From positions 434,001 through 498,000 of the forward strand of contig CP053168.1 in assembly GCA_014607495.2 (NCBI GenBank): a stretch of 64,000 nt of DNA. Direction: 5' to 3'. The notes beneath the pieces were generated by a model. The model made no database searches, was not told the DNA's origin, and saw nothing but the letters and a program-made list of their open reading frames with translations. Shown here piece by piece: positions 1 to 9,694 of this stretch; positions within the stretch are counted from its first letter, which is position 1; each line of letters starts with the position of its first letter. Both the position numbers and the translations under genes were made by a program. The DNA is from Carposina sasakii. Taxonomy: Eukaryota; Arthropoda; Insecta; Lepidoptera; Carposinidae.

Positions 1-456
1 GTGATGAGATGTCTAACGTATTTTGGGTATTTGCCTTTGACAAAATGTTGCAATTTCTAGCTGCCTAGTCTAGTTTCGAAGATAATGATGACTAGAAAAC
101 CCTGTTTTGAGAAATTCAAGAATTTTTCATAGGTACTATGTACATGCGACGGATTAGAAGTAATATTTTTTGTGAGATTTTTTTCTCTATTTCTCTTTTA
201 ATTTACCCGAGTGAGTATCATTACGATAGGAGTTTCGTCCTCGATAGGATTTTTGTGATAATTTGCAACCTCTATTCCTAATAACAATTTTCAAGATGAT
301 AGCTTCTATACTCATATGTGTCTACGCCGCTCGGTTTAAGCTAACGTTAGCTAGAATAGCGGTGAAAACCACGCCTTGCTTATGGTGCTGACATGTGAAA
401 TGCTTTCAAGCCGATATATGACGGCACCGTTATGTTAGGATACCAATAAGCTTTAA
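1..456. other. Unassigned AT-rich sequence
   Basis: I see no open frame with protein-like composition, no RNA-gene signature and no recognisable repeat end here. It is probably intronic or intergenic host DNA or decayed repeats. Confidence 0.4.
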
Positions 457-775
457 GCGCATAAAGCGCAATACACACTGAGCCCGCCGGGCCGCCGACA
501 CAGCCCGCCGACACAACCCGGCGGCCTATATGGAAAGAATCATGTCGGCAACATAAGCCAGCGTGTGTTGCCCGCCGACATGTTGGCGGCTTGCGTACGC
601 CTGCCCTCTTGCCCGGCGACTCTCGACCCGTAGTGATGTGCTAGTATTTTGTAATTTGTCATCTCAAGCCGCCGACAAAATTTTCCGACTTGCAATTAGT
701 GAAGCCGCCAACTAGCCCGCCGACAAAAGTTGCCGACATAGGTCGGCGGCCCGGCGGGCTCAGTGTGTTTTGCGC
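457..775. mobile_element. GC-rich MITE with long terminal inverted repeats, TTAA-flanked
   Basis: The two ends are reverse complements over about 35 bp (left from about 466, right to 775). They share cacactgagcccgccgggcc followed by gccgac. TTAA sits immediately outside both ends (453-456 and 776-779), the target site used by piggyBac-type elements. The motif gccgccgac recurs inside in both orientations. No coding capacity. The left end carries an extra ~9 bp (a duplicated gcgcataaa-like stretch) relative to the right, so the exact left boundary is uncertain. Superfamily assignment rests on TTAA alone. Confidence 0.65.
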
Positions 776-1215
776 TTAAGCGACCACAGGTGGGTGCAAA
801 TACTAAACACTACAAGCCTTAGTGATTGATTCATTGCCTTAACTAAACTGTTTGCCTTTAGCATCTCCACTTTGCGTTTCCTTCATGAATTTATGGAAAA
901 ACGTCTCTCTTTCGTTACCTTTAAAGTAAAATTGGTTTTTTTTCACCAAATTTAAGCATAATAATATGCAATTGTTTCTGTCATATCCCAAGATCAAGGA
1001 GCTTTGTAGCTTAGAGGATTATGATTCAATTTCTACTGAAGTATGTGGGTACATTGCGTGGTTTATAAAATCTTCGTTTTAATACTATTATGTAAAATGC
1101 TTTGTTATTAACCACCCTGAAAAAGAATGTAATAGCGAAAATTGCAATTATCGTATTATATAACATGGGACATGGGGCACTGGGCAATGCTTCTATAGAA
1201 TAGAAAGTAAGTAGT
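776..1215. other. Unassigned AT-rich sequence between two transposons
   Basis: No gene, RNA or repeat end recognised. The last 8 bases (1216-1223) are the left target-site copy of the adjacent hAT insertion. Confidence 0.4.
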
Positions 1216-1223
1216 ATTAATAA

Positions 1224-1330
1224 TAGGGTTTGTTCCCGGGAATTCTCGTCCCGGGAATTCCCGGGAAATCGGTCGGTCTCGTACCCGGGAAATTCAGCTC
1301 GAGAAAAGTCGAGACATCGAGAAGTTTAAA
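1224..1330. promoter_or_regulatory. Left subterminal repeat region of the hAT element
   Basis: Directly inside the left terminus are three to four copies of cccgggaatt/cccgggaaat, followed by tcgaga-type motifs (ctcgagaaaa, gtcgagacat). Clustered short subterminal motifs are the usual binding sites for hAT transposase BED domains; that role is inferred here. The 5' untranslated region and promoter probably follow, to about 1578. Confidence 0.55.
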
Positions 1331-1578
1331 TAAACATTTTTACGCTTAGCTTTCTTTGTAAATGCGAGGCGGCAGCGGCATCCTTTGACAGCACGGCTCG
1401 TGTCTGTCGGTATCCTTTGTTTTTGCCGACAAACGCAAGCGCGACGCGGCCCCAGTTGTATTTTGTTCATTCGTGTTTCAACTCCCGCCGTGTTCGGATC
1501 GGTCGGATCATAAACCCAGCATAGTGAGTGTATTTACTATTTAGTGACGCACGAGTAATAGAATCGCAGAACAAACAG

Positions 1579-2053
1579 GTAAGTATTGTTATTATTTATT
1601 TAAATAGTTCAAGTGTTTGTTTTGTTTTGTAAGTACTTTTGTATTACCAAAATAATATTTTTGTTTAAAATGAATAGGTATGTTAAAGAAATAAAACTTT
1701 TGTTTTTAATCAAATAAGAGAATTGTTAGTGCATAAATATTTACCGATTTCATTAATTGCATTTGTATTGCAGATGTTGTAATAATCCCACAAAAGCCTA
1801 AAGTTCTAAACTAAACACATAATATTAAGACGTTGTTTTATGGCAATTTATCTACTACAAATAACACAAAACGTATCCAACCAATCCTACCAAACGTAGT
1901 ATACAAAAGGACACAGCTATTTTTTCATCATCATCATCAGCCTAACCTAACCACATCAACCCCCTGCTGGGCATAGGCCTCCCCACTGTTGCGTCAGCTA
2001 TTTTGTAGGTACTAAACTAAAATACTTACTAATTCTTGAACTGTTTGTTATAG
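1579..2053 (+). other. Probable 5'UTR intron of the hAT transposase
   Basis: A consensus donor CAG|GTAAGT (exon ends at 1578) is matched by an acceptor tgtttgttatag (AG at 2052-2053) 22 bases before the transposase ATG. Seen: both splice signals in the right order. Inferred: that they are used. The intron has been invaded by a short LINE tail at about 1927-1995. Confidence 0.55.
1927..1995 (-). repeat. RTE/SINE-A 3'-end fragment in the hAT intron
   Basis: catcatcatcatcagcct followed by ctgctgggcataggcctcccc is the reverse complement of the conserved RTE/SINE-A 3' end (ggcctatgcccagcag...gatgatgatg). Only about 65 bp remain. It lies wholly inside the predicted hAT intron, where it would not disturb the transposase frame. 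Confidence 0.6.
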
Positions 2054-2075
2054 ATTTTACAACTAATGAACCAAA

Positions 2076-4012
2076 ATGGAAACTTCCAAAGTTTGGAAAT
2101 ATTTCAAGAAAAATAAGGACGCCTCAAATGCGTAATGTCTAAAATGTCCTAAAACCATAGCCTGTAAAGGATCAAACACAAGCGGACTAGTGAGGCATTT
2201 AGCTCATGTACACAAAATTGATGTAAGATCCACCGAGGTTCAAATGGACACAGAAGAAGCATCTACCAGTTCGTCTAGTTCCGGGGTGACGGCACCAAAA
2301 AAATTAAGAAGTGATTTTAAAACTATGCACGTACAGCAAACACTGAAATTTGACGTTCAACCCAGAAAATCGTTAGGTGAAATTTTAGCTAAACTTTCAG
2401 CCCAAGATGGTTTTACTATAAGAGGCATTACTAAAAGTGAATTTATCCGTGAATCACTTGCTGCCAAGGGGTATAAACTTCCAAAGACCCAAACCGAAGT
2501 TATGAACCTAATATTGAAGTTTTATGATGAAAAGGAGAAAGAGATGATAAAAGAGCTTTCTCAGCTTTGCACATCAGGAAACCGGCTAAGTGTGACAATT
2601 GACGAGTGGACGAGCATACGAAACAGACGATATTTTAGCGTCTGTGTTCATACAGCAGAGGCAAAAGTTTACAATTTGGGGCTAGTTTACATACCCGGAA
2701 AATGCGGTGCCGCAGAGGTTAGAGAAATAGTAGAGGAGCGTTTGAAATACTTTGGGGTAAACTTCGAGCATTATGTCTTGGCCGTAACAAGCGACGGGCC
2801 AAATGTTATGAAAAAATTTGGCAGAGAGAGCCCCTGTGAGATGGTCCTCTGTGTAAACCATGCCATCCATTTGGCTATTCTTGATACCTTTTGCAAAAAA
2901 AAAAAACAGTAACTACAGTTGCTAGAAGAAACACACCTGTTAGCGACGATGAACACAGCAGCTCTGATGAAGCCAGCACTGATAACGATGACGAAGAATC
3001 TGATGATGAATCTATATTGCAGCCTATTGACGACATAAACAAAGTGCTAAATGAGACCCGTTCGATCATAAGATTTTTCAGAAAGAGTCCCCTTAGAAAT
3101 ATCACACTACAAAAACATGTGAAGACTGAATTCGGGGCCGAACTAGTCTTATTACAGGATGTCAGAACTAGGTGGAATTCAATGCTAACAATGATTGAGC
3201 GTTTCTTGAAGTTAAAAAATTCCATTAAAAAAGCCTTGATTGATTTAGATAGCTCATTTAAATGGAAGGAGGAAAATATTCCTATACTACAAAAATTGCG
3301 GTTGATATTGACGCCAACTAAACTTGCAGTTGAAGCATTGAGCAGACAAGATGCCAATTTACTAACTGCAGAGGCTATAACAGATGTGTTGCTAAAACAA
3401 TTAGAAAGTATCGACGACCCTTTGGCTCTTCAGTTAGTAGAATCTCTTAAAATGAAAATATCAGATCGTCGGAATACACCTCTAATATCGCTGCTACGCT
3501 ACCTAAACAGCCCCGATAATTTTATTCTCAAAAAGAGTGCTTATTTTACCGATAACAGCAAGACATTTTTAATTGGATACGCTGAAGACTTATTCAATCG
3601 TCTATACCCCACTGTTCCCACTACTACAGAACCTTCGACAGGAAATAATTCAGAAGTTGTCGAAGCAGGCGTAAGCGAATCAGAAACTGAACAAGACAGC
3701 TTTGCAGCTCAATTAGAGAGAGCAATAAAAGGTGTTTCGAGAAATGGTGAATCAACTAATGCTGTGGTGCTTTCCAAATCAATTATAAAAAAAGAGTTTT
3801 TGCTATTTGAAAAAACAGGCAAGAGGACCCCTAATCTGGAAACACTATACAAAGCATTAATTTCAGTCAAGCCGACTTCAACAGAAAATGAAAGGGTATT
3901 TTCCATATCGGGAAATGTGGTCAGTAAGATTAGGAGCCGGCTGTCTGATAAATCTATTAATGCTTTGGTTTATCTTAAGGCATATTTCATAAGAATTAAT
4001 AAGCAGGCTTAA
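2076..4012 (+). pseudogene. hAT transposase (BED finger, DDE core, hATC domain), broken
   Basis: DDE transposase that would excise and reinsert the surrounding element. The ATG is at 2076. Codons 3-45 form a BED-type zinc finger (VWKYF, C-x2-C, H-x4-H), interrupted at codon 20 by TAA (2133-2135), one base away from a lysine codon. The frame then stays open from 2136 to 2909. It contains TIDEWT (first catalytic Asp), VTSDGPN (second Asp) and C-x2-H (LCVNH). At an A12 run (2895-2906) the frame is lost: stop TAA at 2910, with the rest continuing in the -1 frame to 4012. The second part starts with a very acidic Ser/Asp/Glu stretch, then an alpha-helical region, and ends in a hATC dimerisation domain with TSTENERVFS, whose Glu at 3890-3892 is the expected third catalytic residue. 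The total is about 645 codons, normal for the superfamily. Two lesions imply a recent pseudogene. Slippage at the A run could bypass the second lesion but not the first. Confidence 0.9.
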
Positions 4013-4109
4013 AGACAGTTATATTTTTCGTATTAATAGTAGATAGATATCTCTTATTTAATTACATTAAAACTGCCAAAAATTGTGATACCATACAACC
4101 CACATAGTG

Positions 4110-4315
4110 AGATTAGTGAGTGATCTTTAGTTATGATGAGAAAAATTATGATTGTTTTTAGTTAAGATGTTTGTTTTAAGCTGATTGTTAACAGAGATTT
4201 TGTTTTTTATTAAAGATTAGTGAGATTAGTTATAATAAGAAGAAGTATGATTGTTTTTAGTTAAGATGTTTGTTTTAAGCTGATTGTTAACAGAGATTTT
4301 GTTTTTTATTACAGA
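4110..4315 (+). repeat. ~100-bp direct repeats in the hAT 3' region
   Basis: Two adjacent copies begin agattagtgag (about 4110 and 4214) and run through ttatgattgtttttagttaa and agctgattgttaacagagat. A third, diverged copy lies at about 5121-5220, beyond the nested insertion. They follow the transposase stop by about 100 bp and are non-coding. Confidence 0.75.
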
Positions 4316-5120
4316 CTAGTGGCCCGCCCTCGCTTCGCTTCGGTACATATCAATACATAGATACAACTTTATATGTAGGTACAGCGGTTTTCGTTTAAAT
4401 TTGGAACTCCCGTTGGTCCCCTTCCCGTGGGAATTTCGGGAAATCCGTTCTTAGAGCTTCCTTGTAGCCCTAATCCGATTTCAGCTTCGTATAAATAGCT
4501 GTTTTCGTAAAAAAATTAAATTCCCGTAACTCCCCTTCCCATAGGAATTTCGGGAAATCCGTTCTTAGTGCTCCCTCGCAGTCCCTAATGAACATACAGG
4601 TCCAATTTCAAATTCATATGTATCGCAGTTGTCGTAAAAAAAATGAATTCCCGTTTGTCCCCTTCCCGTGGGAATATCGGGAAATCCGTTTGAATTCCCA
4701 TTTGTCCCCTTCCCTTGGGAATTTCGGGAAATCCGTTTTTAGTCCTTCCTCGTTGTCCCCAATGAACATATATGCCCGATTTCAGCTTCATATGTATAGC
4801 GGTTCTCGTAAAAATTATGAATTCCCGTTAGTCCCCTTCCCGTGGGAATTTCGGGAAATCCGTTTTTAGTCCTTCCTCGTTGTCCCCAATGAACATATAT
4901 GCCCGATTTCAACTTCATATGTATAGCGGTTTTCGTAAAAAATATTAAATTCCCGTTGGTCGCCTTCCCGTGGGAATATCGGGAAATTCTTATAGCCTAT
5001 GTTCATCCAGGTCCAATAAGGATTCTAACGGTGAAAGAATTTTTGAAATCGGTCCAGTAGTTTCGGAGCCTATTCATTACAACCAAACAAACAAAGTTTT
5101 CCTCTTTATAATATTAGTAT
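4316..5120 (+). mobile_element. Nested CTAGT-type repeat with internal tandem expansion
   Basis: The start resembles the dispersed element beginning actagtggcccgccctcgct. The end reads gaatttttgaaatcggtcca, then ataatattagtatag, a tail common in lepidopteran non-LTR/SINE-like repeats. The target looks duplicated as agaYtagt (4313-4320 and 5121-5128). Inside are five to six copies of a unit with period about 117-127 bp, carrying ccccttcccgtgggaatttc and gggaaatccgtt, plus one short copy of about 47 bp. Insertion split the hAT 3' direct repeats, so it is younger than the hAT element. Confidence 0.7.
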
Positions 5121-5255
5121 AGATTAGTGAGATGAGATTAGTTATGATAAGGAGAAGAAGTATGATTGTTTTTAGTTAGCAATTTTGTTTTGAGCTGATT
5201 TTTTATTGAGAACTTGTTTTTTTTGTTAAAAATTATGTTGATTTTTTTCATGTAA

Positions 5256-5261
5256 AATAAA
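5256..5261 (+). terminator. Poly(A) signal AATAAA of the hAT element
   Basis: AATAAA in the last ~150 bp of the element, downstream of the third 3' direct repeat and before the subterminal motif cluster. This is the expected place for the transposase transcript 3' end. Confidence 0.5.
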
Positions 5262-5310
5262 CACAGTTAAATTAAAGACTCTTTTTATTAATTAAACAAA
5301 AATTTAGACG

Positions 5311-5410
5311 TATTTTATTTTTTCTCGACAACCCGAGAAGACCCGAGAAATCAGGCTCGAGAAGTCTCGACACCCGAGAACTAAAAAACCTCGAGAAATC
5401 GGAAACCCTA
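5311..5410. promoter_or_regulatory. Right subterminal CCCGAGAA motif cluster of hAT
   Basis: In about 85 bp the motif cccgagaa/ctcgagaa/tctcgaca occurs about seven times, ending at the terminal inverted repeat (aaaccct + a). The left end holds related tcgaga and cccgggaa motifs. These are presumed transposase-binding sites. Confidence 0.55.
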
Positions 5411-5574
5411 ATTAATAAGTACTTAGATATAAGTGGTGGGGGACAAGGGTCACATATAAACCACCCAGGGATTATGTGACCCTTATTAAAATTGTAAAAA
5501 AACCTATATTATATAATAAATAAATAAAAAAAAAAACAGCCATCGCAAAGAAATTTGGTATTGATACGCGATAA

Positions 5575-5750
5575 AGTGCCCCATGTCTGCCCGTGGGTAT
5601 CGTAAGAGGCGACTAAATGTTTCCAGAAGGTGCGCAGCAAAGCCTCCCGTATTGAGAACATAGTCCGAAAATCACACTGCGGTTACGAACCCGGCTGCCC
5701 AGCGTGGTAACTATAGACAAAACTCCCTATCACAGGAGGCCTACGTGATG
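5575..5750 (+). mobile_element. SINE-A copy, truncated
   Basis: It shares with the other SINE-A copies ccccatgtctgcccgtgggt, ...gtaagaggcgactaa, a cctcccgt block, the aatcacactgcggttac block and aggcctacgt. The 3' TGATG tail is worn to gtgatgcgatagatg. No clear target duplication. Confidence 0.7.
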
Positions 5751-6294
5751 CGATAGATGTATAGGTTTTTGCTTTTGATTCGTAATAAGCGATTTTTATT
5801 GCATTATACTGTTCGATGCAATTTCAAGATATTTTGGACCCTTTATCCTACCTAGTCTTGTATTTCAAAGAAAGTCACATAATATTACACAAAAGCACCT
5901 ATATAACACCAGATATACGCCAGAATATATTCTCCACTGAAACTGAAATGTTTTATTCCTTCAGGATTTTACATACCGGAGCGATGTTTACACGATCAAG
6001 TGAATGTCTAAGCTTATGTGATAAATACGAAGGCTTTACCTTTGCAGATAAAGCGGGGTGTGAAAGCCCTTTTTCAGAAGATGTATGTTTCGCATTTTCA
6101 ATGAGAGGCAAAGCTGTAAGCTATGTTATTGGACTGAAGAGGTAGCGAGTTCGATTTACGGTTGGTAGATAGTTGATGCAATAAAGAGTACTACTACTAT
6201 AAATAAGGGCTACTTTTATTCTCGAAATTCCCGCGGGAATGGGTATTAATGCATGATTATTGAATTTTTCTGCATGATCGAATCAGAAATTAGG

Positions 6295-6600
6295 ATATCC
6301 GCAGACGTACAAAGATCACCGACATAGCTCAACGGTCCAGCAAGCTGAAGTGGCAATGGACAGGGCACATAGCTCGAAGAACTCATGGCTGATGGAGTCG
6401 GAAAGTTGTAGAGTGGATACCACGTATTGGCAAACGCAGCGTGGGAAGGCCACCCGCGAGGTGGATGGACGACCTGGCCAAAGTCGCGGGCGTCAGTTGG
6501 ATGCAGGCTGCTTCCGACCGGTCGGAGTGGAGGTTGTTGAGGAGGAGGAGGGGAGGCCTATGTCCAACAGTGGACTTCTCAGGGCTGTAAATGATGAATA
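6295..6600 (+). mobile_element. RTE-type LINE, 5'-truncated 3' end of the RT ORF
   Basis: A shifted frame reads the typical C-terminus of RTE reverse transcriptases: RRRTKITDIAQRSSKLKWQW, then GHIARR, RSVGRPPARWMDDLAKVAG and QAASDRSEWR, followed by a diverged aggcctatgtccaacagtgga and an atgatgaataatgatt tail. There is an in-frame stop (after RRTHG) and small indels, so this is a dead fragment. Confidence 0.85.
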
Positions 6601-6761
6601 ATGATTGAAATTTTGATGAATTCCATTAAAGTATTTATTCTTCGGTCTGTGTAAATTTTCTGCTTTTTGGCTAACTATGCGTATTGCATTGTATAGGTAG
6701 AACATTTTATTGCACTTTGTTAATAATACATTTTGGAATGCGATCTTCCTGACACAGTGAT

Positions 6762-6895
6762 TTTAATAATTTTTCGTGAAAAAATATTGTCACACGCGCC
6801 TATGTGCATTTATGCAAATAAACGCAGGCTATTTACTCAACTTTGGACCCTAATATCTTGGGAACCAGTCACCTACTAGGTATGCTTCCATGGAG
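6762..6895 (+). mobile_element. MITE-1 fragment (right half)
   Basis: Contains ttttcgtgaaaaaatattg, tttactcaactttggaccct, aatatcttgggaaccag and aggtatgcttccatggagaa in family order, but both termini are missing. Confidence 0.7.
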
Positions 6896-7221
6896 AACAC
6901 CCACTCACCATAATTAGATATTAAACCTAAATACCACGGAATACTTTAGCGTTGAGCAAAGCCTAAGCAAGCAATCCAATGCTAAAGCCAGAAAAAATCC
7001 ATACTATTGTATGTCACGCTGAAAAATGTGAGTTTTGAGAATTGTGAGAAAAAAATCGATAGCTGATGAGTAGCGTGGAGGGAATTTTAATTTTTGTTTT
7101 GTTCTGTTTCATAGTTACCTCTTCCTCGGGTTATACCAAATTACTTATATCCATAACATTATATAAGTACCTATACGTCTGTGTTATCAAAATAGAGTAG
7201 CCAGTACCATGAAGGAGATTA

Positions 7222-7682
7222 TACAGGTTGATGTTTGGTCGTCAACGTTCCCGAAAACTACGGAATCTCCTCATCATTACGATTATTTTTCTCCATGGAA
7301 GCATACCTGGGAAGTGTCTGGTTTTTTTATTTTTATTTATTTTTGATTTTTAAAAGAATTACAATTAGGTTCAGGATGCCATTAAACCGGAGGGGTTCCC
7401 AAGATATTAGGGTCCAAAGTTGAGTAAATAGACTGCGTTTTTCTGCATCAATGCACATTGATGCGTGTAGCAAGATTTTTTCACGACAAATAATTAATAT
7501 CTGTCTATAAAAAAACTAGCATAGACACTGGACACCATAAATTTCGCCCGATCAAGTGTTTAAAAAAAAATATCAAAAAAATTAACATCGTTTCCCAGCA
7601 TTTTTTTTGGCACAAACTTACTTTATTTGATGTATAGAGTACGTACCCTTCGTTAAGGGTGGCGACGAAAAAACATCCTGTT
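7222..7682 (-). mobile_element. MITE-1, full length, reverse orientation, interrupted
   Basis: Left end tacaggttgatgtttggtcg, right end cgacgaaaaaacatcctgtt; these are the family termini in reverse. The internal blocks (cgttcccgaaaactacggaa, tactctatacatcaaataaa complement) are all present. It is interrupted at 7324-7393 by a short LINE tail. No coding capacity. Confidence 0.85.
7324..7393 (-). mobile_element. 70-bp 5'-truncated poly(A) LINE tail, antisense
   Basis: A T-rich run, then aaaagaattacaattaggtt and caggatgccattaaaccgga, inserted into MITE-1 at a ggtt duplication (7320-7323, 7394-7397). On the minus strand it ends in an A/T-rich tail (attaaaaataaataaaaa type). The same segment recurs at 25848-25929. 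Confidence 0.75.
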
Positions 7683-7929
7683 AGCATAGTGTGGCATATA
7701 CTAGTTAATTTACATACCGAAATTGCCGATAGTATGTACCTATTACGCTAGAACTGCACTATATTTCAGCGTAAGTAGGCCAGGAGTGAAGAAACTTAGG
7801 TCATACATTAATCACGCTTAAAATAATGTAAAGTTAGATGATTAATCAAATGCAGGTTCTGATTCATGTTCGCTCTAGACTTTAGGTTTAGATTTTGGAT
7901 CGATGAAATGTGGAAAAAGGTTGCAATTG

Positions 7930-8095
7930 ACTAAAAGGTCAGGTCAAGAGCACCCTAAACTGGTATGAAGAATATCATGAAAGTAGATGAAGCGAAAGAG
8001 GTGTGTCAGGATCGTAGCAAATGGAGATCCGTGATCTCTGCCTACCCCTCCGGGAAAGAGGCGTGACTTTTATGTAAGTGTGTATGTATGTCAGA
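7930..8095 (+). mobile_element. LINE 3' end with (GTAT)n-type tail
   Basis: The sequence gaagcgaaagaggtgtgtca, gatcgtagcaaatggagatc, ctctgcctacccctccggga and aagaggcgtgacttttatgt, then tgtatgtatgt, is a dispersed 3' end. A reverse copy lies at about 28595-28770. One frame reads KVDEAKEVCQDRSKWRSVIS, similar in kind to the C-terminus of RTE-like RTs, so this is probably a 5'-truncated LINE. Confidence 0.65.
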
Positions 8096-8439
8096 TAGCT
8101 TATTCAAAAGATGTGGTGGTGATGAAAAGGGAAGCGCTTCTGGCCCCACCGGGCCGCTAGTTGTTGTTTGGCCCATGTATACATTCCAAAATTTATGAGA
8201 AACTTTGATATCGCGTTTAAGGATTTTGCATTCGATTGTGGTTCTCTCCTGCATCCGATAGATGGCTCCGCTACAAAAGATACCTAAAGTTAATAAGTTG
8301 ATACTGTCTTTCTCAAAACTTGATCAATATAGAAACATCATCAAGTTTATCTTGTTATTAAACAATGGCTCCGTTCGAGTGAATATCGCTTATTGTCTGG
8401 AAGGGGTATAACAATAGTTAACGACTCATTCTCACTCCT

Positions 8440-8535
8440 ACCAAATATACCCACAAAATTTCATAAGAATCAGTCAAGCCGTTTCAGAGGAGTTTAGTCA
8501 TAAACACCGCGATACGAGAATTTTATACAGAGTTA
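8440..8535 (+). repeat. LINE/SINE 3'-tail-like fragment
   Basis: ctaccaaatatacccacaaa, atttcataagaatcagtcaa and gccgtttcagaggagtt resemble the conserved 3' untranslated end of insect non-LTR elements. Short, diverged and without visible ends. Confidence 0.4.
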
Positions 8536-9175
8536 ATTTTAAAACATCAAAAACCTCGCAGGACTAGATAGCTACAATCATAAACAATAACATTTGTTCT
8601 ACGAGTTGTATCATAACTCAATACATTAATTAAAAAAGATTTTCCATGCTTTTATTGTACTGTCGTGACATTCCATTCATAGGTATGTCGCAGTAAGATA
8701 GATAACATAGTTATACGAATATTTTTATCGTATCGTATTAATACGAAAATATCTTTCGGCCGATCCGAATCTGGCAATATAGGTTAGAAGAATGAGGCGG
8801 CGGCCACGGCCACCGCCGATTTCTTCGGTGTTAGGATACATGTTTCAGTTTAAGACGATAACTATATTCCTAGTGAGATAGTAATGGATCGCTTTCGTAT
8901 AACTATGTTACGGTATCCTTAGGGATATAACTATATTACGGCTTTATCTATTTTACTGCGACAGGTATACGAAAAGGTTGTCGCGCGCAATCGCGCGAGC
9001 CGCAGTATTATGTCATATTATGTACAGACTTAAGAACATTCAGAGGTAATATTAAATTGATATTATTTTTAGCATGAAAGTAAAATGTGACAAATTATCA
9101 AAACTCGTAGAACAAATCTTGTTGTTTATGATATTAGCTAGCTAGTCTTGCGAGGTTATTGATGTTTTAAAATTA
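8534..9175. mobile_element. MITE with ~75-bp terminal inverted repeats
   Basis: The left arm, taattttaaaacatcaaaaa then cctcgcaggactagatagct and ttgttctacgagtt, matches the right arm in reverse (9100-9175, ending gatgttttaaaatta). The centre holds a second inverted-repeat element (8686-8963) and a GC-rich patch (gaggcggcggccacggccac). No coding capacity. The target duplication is not resolved because the ends are AT-rich. Confidence 0.75.
8686..8963. mobile_element. Nested MITE, TIR TGTCGCAGTAA
   Basis: Starts tgtcgcagtaagatagataa and ends tctattttactgcgaca, an inverted repeat extended by catagttata/tataactatattacggctt blocks. GGTA flanks both sides (8682-8685, 8964-8967). It sits inside the larger inverted-repeat element and is thus younger. 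Confidence 0.65.
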
Positions 9176-9185
9176 TTCCTGTATA

Positions 9186-9542
9186 TTAGATAATCATTAT
9201 AATGTGAAAACTTTTTTGAGGTACGAATATGAAGAGACAAATTGTTGGTACAAAAAGCTTTATACCAATTTTGCTGTTAGTACTAACAGCTGATATTACT
9301 AGAGAAAATAGAAATAATAAAATTCCAAACCACATTCCGGTTCTCATTGGATGGAAATAACTTATATTCAGTCCAATGGCGCAGGCAATTTCATACTTTA
9401 TAGTTCTAGCACATGATTCAATTTGGTTTTTATGAATTGGCGATATAATGTGATTTGCCACGATTTCCTGTGGTGGTAACGAATCTAAGTTTTCATATTG
9501 TATTCTTCGATCGTATTTCATATCTTTTATTGTACACGAGTA
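9186..9542 (-). CDS. Open frame with one membrane helix, unknown; possible exon
   Basis: A 119-codon frame without a convincing start: the first codon is GTG at 9543-9545, the first ATG is 9 codons in, and a stop lies just upstream. It reads a polar segment with two cysteines (ESCARTIKYEIACAIG), an N-glycosylation sequon (NIS), HPMRTGMWFG and a hydrophobic helix (ILLFLFSLVISAV). The charge pattern and TM topology look more protein-like than the other short frames in the window. It could be a single exon of a membrane protein, or chance. It lies only about 10 bp from a MITE end. I do not recognise the family. Confidence 0.25.
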   Translation of the reverse strand, partial: YSCTIKDMKYDRRIQYENLDSLPPQEIVANHIISPIHKNQIESCARTIKYEIACAIGLNISYFHPMRTGMWFGILLFLFSLVISAVSTNSKIGIKLFVPTICLFIFVPQKSFHIIMII

Positions 9543-9694
9543 CACTATTTCTTATCATTTTAACGTTTATAACAAAAATTGTGATAATCGAATTTTATTA
9601 ATAATGTAAATAAATGTAAATGAACGTGGAATAGAGACGGAATATTCACACCTTGTAAAAATTTTAATTTTTAGTTAAATTACTCCGAAATATA

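Larger units (their letters stand above)
1224..5410 (+). mobile_element. hAT-superfamily DNA transposon, full length, mutated
   Basis: A 4.19-kb element bounded by an exact 8-bp target duplication, attaataa, at 1216-1223 and 5411-5418, the length diagnostic of hAT transposons. The outermost 8 bases (TAGGGTTT inward from each side) are a perfect inverted repeat; homology then becomes loose. In order it holds a GC-rich 5' region, a probable 5'UTR intron, a BED-finger hAT transposase with one stop and one frameshift, a 3' region of ~100-bp direct repeats, an insertion of another repeat at about 4316-5120, a poly(A) signal and a motif-rich right end. Both ends look intact, so it could still be mobilised in trans. 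The transposase as it stands is unlikely to be made from one continuous frame. Confidence 0.9.

Noticed and set aside
5816..6145. 109-codon plus-strand frame
   Set aside because: Starts with ATG but has no recognisable domain, no splice or promoter context and mixed composition. A chance frame cannot be excluded, so it is not annotated as a gene.
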